Shown: one piece after another, positions 59,899 to 64,000 of the stretch
How the letters are laid out: each line of letters begins with the position of its first letter
How positions within the stretch are numbered: position 1 is the stretch's first letter
DNA from: Methanobrevibacter boviskoreani JH1
Lineage (GTDB): Archaea; Methanobacteriota; Methanobacteria; Methanobacteriales; Methanobacteriaceae
NCBI RefSeq assembly: GCF_000320505.1
Contig: NZ_BAGX02000008.1
Coordinates: forward strand, 48,397 to 112,396
DNA length: 64,000 nt
Direction: 5' to 3'
Position numbers and translations under genes: made by a program
Notes under the pieces: model-generated
Seen by the model: only the letters and a program-made list of their open reading frames with translations
Database searches by the model: none
What the model was told of the DNA's origin: nothing

Positions 59899-60147
59899 TT
59901 AAACTGCACCTTCCGAGTGAGGAAGACCAATATTTTGATGAGGATTTTTCTTTAATTCCTTGCTTATTAATTTACCTTCTTTATCGTAAGTAAATACAAA
60001 GCAAAAATCTCCAGATTTTTTATTTGCTTGATAAAAACCTTCAAATCGTTCGTTATTAGCATAATCCACATATTTTATAATTTTGTAACCATTTTTTAAT
60101 TTAATTTTTTCTATCTTTGGATATTCTTTAAAATAAAAAAAAGACAT
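59899..60147 (-). CDS. Small captured gene in insert 4
   Basis: 82 aa from the ATG at 60147. Paralogue of the insert 3 gene with scattered substitutions (G/D, Q/A, R/Q, L/I) and an intact frame, so both copies have stayed under coding constraint or are young. Ends LPHSEGAV. Confidence 0.65.
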   Translation of the reverse strand: MSFFYFKEYPKIEKIKLKNGYKIIKYVDYANNERFEGFYQANKKSGDFCFVFTYDKEGKLISKELKKNPHQNIGLPHSEGAV

Positions 60148-60152
60148 TTTTA

Positions 60153-60195
60153 TCAACCATATAATAATCTTTCAATGACCTTTGACCGATTAGGA
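60153..60195 (-). pseudogene. Last 13 codons of the toxin-like tail in insert 4
   Basis: PNRSKVIERLLYG and stop, identical to the end of the insert 3 tail; the rest of the gene lies outside the captured piece. The phase at the repeat differs from insert 3, so the junction is not a fixed in-frame fusion. Confidence 0.65.
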
Positions 60196-60232
60196 ATTCG
60201 TAAATCATATATTTAATGAAAAATTAAAAAAC
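60196..60232 (+). repeat. Array repeat 5
   Basis: 37 bp, identical copy. Confidence 0.92.
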
Positions 60233-60296
60233 TCAATCGAATCTTCCATATAATATATTAAATATTGTATACTACCCTAAACATGCTTTAAAATAA

Positions 60297-60590
60297 TTAC
60301 CATAAAGCATTAACTAAAAATGAAATAACCAGATAAAGAATAATTAATAAAAAACCAAGAAATACAGAAGCTATAATAACACTTATAACATTACCTATTG
60401 CAGTACCTATCTCTTGAGCAGAAGTTATTTTATCATCTTTCTTAGGTACATCATAACTCGGTTTTTCCTCTTCTATTTTTGCTCTTCTTTCTGCCTCATC
60501 ACGATCATAATCATCAGTAACAATATCATAAATCATTACATCTTCAGCATCAAACCTTCCATCACCATTAAAATCAGGTCCACGTATCAT
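60297..60590 (-). CDS. Small membrane protein with EF-hand/dockerin-like loop
   Basis: 97 aa, complete. N-terminal loop DFNGDGRFDAEDVMIYDI matches a calcium-binding EF-hand/dockerin motif (DxNxDGxxDxxD), a charged linker, and a C-terminal membrane helix (VISVIIASVFLGFLLIILYL). GGTGA before the ATG. Probably tail-anchored. Source unknown. Confidence 0.7.
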   Translation of the reverse strand: MIRGPDFNGDGRFDAEDVMIYDIVTDDYDRDEAERRAKIEEEKPSYDVPKKDDKITSAQEIGTAIGNVISVIIASVFLGFLLIILYLVISFLVNALW

Positions 60591-60872
60591 TTTTATTCAC
60601 CTACCCAAATAAAAAAAAATGTTTTACTTATATAATGATAGGTAAAAGAGATATAAAATATTATTTATTTTTTATAAAAATTGTTTTTTTATTGGTTTTG
60701 TATTTTAAAAAGTAGGGTTTGGGGATTTATTTTTTTATAAACATATTCATTAAATTAGAATAAATTTATTCTGAAAAGTTCAATAAAACCAATATTTAGA
60801 CTAAAAATAGATTTAATAATATAGGAAGATAATAAATATATTATATAAAAATATAATATATTTTTTAAGAGA

Positions 60873-61094
60873 TTATCTGTTTTCCAAGTCTTTTATTACC
60901 TTTTTAGCAACATCTTCACCAGACAATAACATTCCACCAAATATTGGCCCCATACGTTGGGAACCATGAACAGCATTAGCAGCCATACCAGTTACATATA
61001 ATCCAGGATATACTTCAGTTACATTATCAAGGATTTTACCTTCAGCACGGTCTGCCCACATAGATTTTTCACCCATAATTTTACCTGTTTTTGT
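60873..61094 (-). pseudogene. C-terminal fragment of Thi4-type thiazole synthase
   Basis: 73 codons from the repeat boundary to the stop. [20 protein letters not shown] and [20 protein letters not shown] match the FAD/NAD-binding end of archaeal Thi4/ribose-1,5-bisphosphate isomerase-like (adenosine diphosphate thiazole synthase) proteins. The full protein is about 260-300 aa, so about three quarters are missing; the ATG at 61076 is internal. A host or relative chromosome, or a virus carrying the gene, is the likely source. Confidence 0.82.
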
Positions 61095-61131
61095 ATTCGT
61101 AAATCATATATTTAATGAAAAATTAAAAAAC
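61095..61131 (+). repeat. Array repeat 6 (last visible)
   Basis: 37 bp, still identical. A terminal repeat in an array is often degenerate; this one is not, which leaves open that more repeats follow outside the window. Confidence 0.92.
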
Positions 61132-61132
61132 C

Positions 61133-61321
61133 AAATATAACAGACAAAGATTATGCAAAAAAATTTATTATAAAATTAATGAATTATATTCTGATAATTT
61201 TTTAATATCTCAGAAGTATGGTTTGTCTTATCCTTATGAGTTTAATGATAGGTTATGGTATAAAATCAAAAATGATTCTTTGTTAAATGAGAATATTAAA
61301 TTTAAAGAGGTGGACTTATAA
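61133..61321 (+). pseudogene. 5'-truncated gene right after repeat 6
   Basis: 62 codons open from the repeat edge to a TAA, no start codon: KYNRQRLCKKIYYKINELYS and SYPYEFNDRLWYKIKNDSLL. A stop inside the repeat closes the frame. Its TAATG overlap with the next gene and a GAGGTG site show that it comes from an operon. Same junction type as in the inserts. Confidence 0.7.
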
Positions 61322-61482
61322 TGTCTGAAGAATTGTTTGAAACATTTGGAGAAGGCAATTTGCCTAAGTTAAGAGAAATTCTTTCTTCTTTATCTATAGA
61401 AGAACAGGATAAAATTTTGAATATGTCTTTTGAAGAGTTTATAAAATGGGAAAAAGAACATGGGTTAGGTTTAAAAGAGTGA
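61321..61482 (+). CDS. Small acidic protein
   Basis: 53 aa: MSEELFETFGEGNLPKLREI, then EEQDKILNMSFEEFIKWEKE. GAGGTG site 7 nt upstream, start overlaps the previous stop. Helical, soluble, unknown; typical of small viral genes. Confidence 0.7.
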   Translation: MSEELFETFGEGNLPKLREILSSLSIEEQDKILNMSFEEFIKWEKEHGLGLKE

Positions 61483-61958
61483 TAAATTTGCGTAATCTGG
61501 ATGATGGGTTATTGTTGGAGTTGATGTTGCATGTGTATGATGAGGATGTTGATCGTAACCGGTTGGTTGATGAGAAAAATAGTCGGATGATTTTGTTAAC
61601 TGGTGCAATGTTAACTTTGGAGGTTACTTTACTTTCTAGTCTTTGGGTTAATTGTATTTTGTTTAATGATGGTATTTCTTTTTTAGGTAAATTCTCTTCT
61701 TGTGGTTTATTGTTTGTTTCGTTATTGTTTTTATTTGTTTCTTTAATTTGTTTTATTTTTGCTTATGCTTTTTCTATGAATTTTGAGTCTGTTCCTGATT
61801 CTTCTTTTCTTGTTGATTCTCTTTTTTGTGAAGATTTTAATATGCATGATTTTCAAGGAGGACTACTTGCTACATTTGAAGATGTGATTAAAGGTAATGA
61901 TAAGATTATTAATGATAAAATTGGGGCTTTGTTGAAATCCTCAAAATCTTTTGAATAA
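61446..61958 (+). CDS. Two-helix membrane protein (SLATT-like layout)
   Basis: 170 aa from the ATG at 61446, or 159 aa from a GTG at 61479 that overlaps the previous stop and starts at the better conserved-looking INLRNLDDGLLLELM. Two close membrane helices (MILLTGAMLTLEVTLLSSLW and LLFVSLLFLFVSLICFIFAY), then a cytosolic helical tail. This layout recalls SLATT-type or similar phage-linked membrane proteins; assignment is weak. Confidence 0.7.
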   Translation: MGKRTWVRFKRVINLRNLDDGLLLELMLHVYDEDVDRNRLVDEKNSRMILLTGAMLTLEVTLLSSLWVNCILFNDGISFLGKFSSCGLLFVSLLFLFVSLICFIFAYAFSMNFESVPDSSFLVDSLFCEDFNMHDFQGGLLATFEDVIKGNDKIINDKIGALLKSSKSFE

Positions 61959-62398
61959 ATTTTCTTAAAATTGATTTTCAAGCATTAATTATTGTTTAAA
62001 TTTTTATAAAAAATAGGAATTCAACAAACCCAAAATTTGTAAAAGTAGGTGTGGTTTTAGATTATTAATTATTTCTATAATATTTTCATTGATTTTTTTT
62101 AATTATTTTAATAATACTTTTTTAATATGATTTTCTATTTTTCCACCTTTATATTTTGAAGAGTAAAAAAAAAATAAGATTCAATTTTTTTTAGATTAAA
62201 AATACTTGTTTTTCTATATGGAATATTATTCACACTCTAAATCTAAAATTCATTATTCTCATTTTTTTATTCTTCCATTATTTTTTTATTCTTTTTATAT
62301 AATATTATTTTTTAAATCTTTTTAATTAAAAGAATTCTCTTTAAGAAGAAACTTATATATTAAATTAAACTTTTTTTAATAAAAGATAAAGGTGAATT
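61959..62398. other. Noncoding region with the shared motif
   Basis: 440 bp. Positions 62132-62161 match the insert motif at 27 of 30 bases (opposite strand to inserts 1, 3 and 4), including TTTCCAC and TTTATAT and GAAG. The promoter of the protease gene follows near 62340-62370. Confidence 0.65.
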
Positions 62399-63400
62399 AT
62401 GTCAAATGGATTCATTGTGTATAGTCCACTAACAAGAAAATCTGTAGAGGACTTTACAACCAATACTGAAGAAAATGAAAGGATTCTACTTGAGGGAATA
62501 GCCTCAACTACAAATAAAGATTTGTATGGTGAAATTATTTCCCCCGATGCAATGAAAAAAATGGTTGAACAAGCACCTACACTAAATATTCATGGTGATC
62601 ATAGATATGGTCTTGATCATGTGATAGGTGCAGTTAAAGATGTTTCTGAAAGTGAAGGAAAACTCCATATAAAATTTCTTGTAACCAAAAAATATTCACC
62701 ACTTATTAAGGACATGTTAGATACTGGTATTCATCTTGGACTTAGTATTGGTGGATTTGTAAAAGATTATGATACCACCACAAAGACAATAAAAAATATT
62801 AATTTAAAAGAGATTAGCCTAACAGCATTACCCGCGAATTGGGATACTTTCGGAACTGTTAGAAGTAAAAATCTCGTAAAATCAAATTGTTTTACAGGGG
62901 CATGTCATAATATAATAAAAAATTTAAAGGCGAATAATATGTCTAAAGAAGAAGAAACCAATAATAATATTGATGTTAATGAAAATGAAACTGAAAATAA
63001 TGAAAATACAAAATTCATTACACAAGAAGATGCTGAAAAATATTTCAATGAGTTAATGGCTGAAAAAGAACAATCAATCACTGAAACTGTTCTTAGTAAT
63101 GTTGAATCAAAAATTAATAGTATGGTTAATACTGCTATAGCTGAAGCATTAGAACAAGGAAACAAAACTGAATCAGATACTGAATCTGATGATGAAATTG
63201 TAAAAAGTTTACTTACTGAATTTAATAAGAACATGGATTCTAAACTTCAGGAATTTAATAATAGATTTTTTAAAAATCTTCAAGATAATAGAAATCCCGA
63301 GAACCATGTAGATAAAGCTTTACAAAATGAATCAGTAGAAAAAAATGAAAATGAATATTCTACAAAAAGTATAGCTGAAAAAATAGTTAGTATGAATTAG
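62399..63400 (+). CDS. Prohead protease fused to scaffold region
   Basis: 333 aa. Residues 1-165 fit an HK97-type prohead protease: LLEGIASTTNKDLYGEIISP, catalytic His in NIHGDHRYGLDHVIGAVKD, Ser in GIHLGLSIGGFVKDY and ISLTALPANWDT. The remainder is a Lys/Glu/Asn-rich helical scaffold (EDAEKYFNELMAEKEQSITE), as in fused protease-scaffold genes. It would mature the virus capsid. GGTGAAT site before the ATG. Directly followed by the capsid gene. Confidence 0.88.
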   Translation: MSNGFIVYSPLTRKSVEDFTTNTEENERILLEGIASTTNKDLYGEIISPDAMKKMVEQAPTLNIHGDHRYGLDHVIGAVKDVSESEGKLHIKFLVTKKYSPLIKDMLDTGIHLGLSIGGFVKDYDTTTKTIKNINLKEISLTALPANWDTFGTVRSKNLVKSNCFTGACHNIIKNLKANNMSKEEETNNNIDVNENETENNENTKFITQEDAEKYFNELMAEKEQSITETVLSNVESKINSMVNTAIAEALEQGNKTESDTESDDEIVKSLLTEFNKNMDSKLQEFNNRFFKNLQDNRNPENHVDKALQNESVEKNENEYSTKSIAEKIVSMN

Positions 63401-63463
63401 AATATACTATTTTTATATAAAAAATAAATTTTTTTTAAAAAATATTAGGAGTAATTGATATTT

Positions 63464-64000
63464 ATGTCTGAATTAACTATCCATGATATTGCAACTAAAC
63501 TTGAATCACAGTCAAATGAATTAAAAGAATTAAGAAAAGCGATGACTGTTACTACTAATGCACCAACTTCAATGCAAATTGAATATACTAAAGAGATTAA
63601 AAGTAAAATCTTTGATCAAGCACCATATCTTCGATTTTTAGAGTCCAAAGGTTGTGTTCAAAGTGCAAGTACTTCTCAAGTTGGTTTTTATAAAGAAAAT
63701 AATGGGTCTGTAGCACAATTTATCGCTGAGGATGATGATATTCCTGAAGCTACCTCAACTACTTATACAGAAGAAACTGCTAAAATGGCTACTCTTATTC
63801 AACCTATTGATATTTCTATGATGGCTGAAATGGGGAATACTGTAATTGATCTTATTCAAAGAGAGATTGATAAAGGATTTATTAATGTAAAAAATATGGC
63901 AGATAGTGCATTGTTACAAGGTGATGGTACAAATAATACTTTTAAAGGTTTTACTAGTCAAGTTACTGATAATAAAATAGATCTTAAAGGTGAAGGAATC
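63464..64000 (+). CDS. Major capsid protein, HK97-like (partial)
   Basis: At least 179 codons, cut by the window end. N-terminal helical delta region (SELTIHDIATKLESQSNELK), then QIEYTKEIKSKIFDQAPYLR, VSFY-type beta start and the spine helix segment (IQREIDKGFINVKNMADSAL followed by LQGDGTNNTFKGF), all typical of phage capsid family proteins. AGGAG site at 63447-63451. Together with the protease it marks a tailed-virus head module. Confidence 0.88.
   Translation, partial: MSELTIHDIATKLESQSNELKELRKAMTVTTNAPTSMQIEYTKEIKSKIFDQAPYLRFLESKGCVQSASTSQVGFYKENNGSVAQFIAEDDDIPEATSTTYTEETAKMATLIQPIDISMMAEMGNTVIDLIQREIDKGFINVKNMADSALLQGDGTNNTFKGFTSQVTDNKIDLKGEGI

Larger units (their letters stand above)
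59695..60195. other. Giant insert 4 (501 bp)
   Basis: Homologous to insert 3 along its length, about 90 percent alike by eye, but its left end starts 20 bp further in and its right end about 210 bp earlier. That pattern fits a second capture from a related element better than a duplication of insert 3. Confidence 0.85.
60233..61094. other. Giant insert 5 (862 bp)
   Basis: Holds a complete 97-codon gene and the tail of a Thi4-like gene, both leftward, separated by 280 bp of AT-rich noncoding DNA. The only insert with a recognisable metabolic gene, so the captured DNA is not purely viral. Confidence 0.85.
57478..61131. CRISPR. CRISPR-like array with gene-sized spacers
   Basis: Six identical 37-bp repeats (start ATTCGTAAATCA, end AAATTAAAAAAC) at 57478, 58449, 58892, 59658, 60196 and 61095. 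The inserts between them are 934, 406, 729, 501 and 862 bp. Each repeat has an internal hairpin, TTTAAT-GAAAA-ATTAAA (repeat positions 17-33), like many CRISPR repeats. Intact cas1 and cas2 lie beside the array with a leader-like gap between. Inserts are not random junk: they hold complete small genes with ribosome binding sites and gene pieces cut exactly at the repeats. No interference genes lie in the window. Ordinary array decay or transposon insertion does not explain six identical, regularly formatted junctions. Confidence 0.85.

Noticed and set aside
58929..60195. Simple tandem duplication of one array unit for inserts 3 and 4
   Set aside because: Both ends differ relative to the adjoining repeats (20 bp left, about 210 bp right).
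60153..60195. In-frame fusion of captured tails to the repeat as a designed feature
   Set aside because: Phase at the junction differs between inserts 3 and 4 and the repeat has stops in the tail frames, so no fixed fusion is made.
57478..61131. Ordinary CRISPR array interrupted by insertion sequences
   Set aside because: No transposase, no terminal inverted repeats and no normal-length spacer at all; every interval is large and the repeats are identical.
57478..61131. Integron with attC sites and a tyrosine integrase
   Set aside because: No integrase gene of that type near; the 37-bp repeat has only a short internal hairpin and cas1-cas2 with a leader-like gap sits at the expected side.
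1..64000. tRNA or rRNA genes
   Set aside because: In this A+T-rich DNA they would stand out as G+C-rich blocks in the gaps; none was seen by eye. A covariance-model scan was not possible.

Overview
The window looks like a chromosome segment of a Methanobrevibacter-type methanogen (Methanobacteriales). It is very A+T rich, uses archaeal Shine-Dalgarno sites (GGAGGTGA and shorter versions), has TATA boxes, and carries a methanogenesis marker protein 8 gene, an adhesin-like surface protein, zinc-ribbon membrane proteins and a methanogen-style FmdE family protein. The genus call is inference from gene content; no rRNA or tRNA gene was found.

Layout. 1-26.2 kb is mostly housekeeping: a LemA/DUF2207 pair, an Fe-S aldo/keto reductase, a B12-binding radical SAM protein, cobA, a purine run (purC, purS, purQ), glmS, methanogenesis marker 8, a MarR regulator with an MFS exporter and a divergent aldo/keto reductase that share a palindromic operator, a nitroreductase, serS, and an McrB/McrC type IV restriction pair. 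26.7-31.6 kb holds a likely metal-handling group: an exported double-FmdE protein, two exported proteins whose predicted mature ends start at or next to a His, and a frameshifted CbiM-like Co/Ni transporter subunit. 31.9-41.6 kb holds a YhgE/Pip-like membrane protein with a TetR regulator, zinc-ribbon membrane proteins and a broken adhesin gene. 42-48.5 kb holds redox proteins, a LOG-like protein, a MATE exporter, DUF368 and an MntP-like Mn exporter. 48.7-55.4 kb is a surface-polysaccharide cluster (acyltransferases, glycosyltransferases, DUF4422, flippase).

The outstanding region is 55.7-64 kb. Intact cas1 and cas2, with no interference gene nearby, are followed by a 495-bp AT-rich leader-like stretch. 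Then come six identical 37-bp CRISPR-like repeats, each with an internal 6-bp inverted repeat. The repeats are separated not by 30-40 bp spacers but by 934, 406, 729, 501 and 862 bp. These giant inserts hold pieces of foreign genes: virus-like minor-head-protein C-termini, complete small genes with their own ribosome binding sites, and the C-terminus of a Thi4-type thiazole synthase. Almost every insert has a gene cut exactly at a repeat. Inserts 3 and 4 are independent-looking captures of related DNA, and a 30-bp intergenic motif recurs in inserts 1, 3, 4 and in the DNA after the last visible repeat. That last DNA also begins with a truncated gene and carries an HK97-type prohead protease and major capsid gene up to the window edge. 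The array may therefore continue, or abut a provirus of the same family.

Working model (inference): a Cas1-Cas2 integrase that captures gene-sized DNA at a CRISPR-like repeat, either as oversized immune memory or as an integron-like cassette store.
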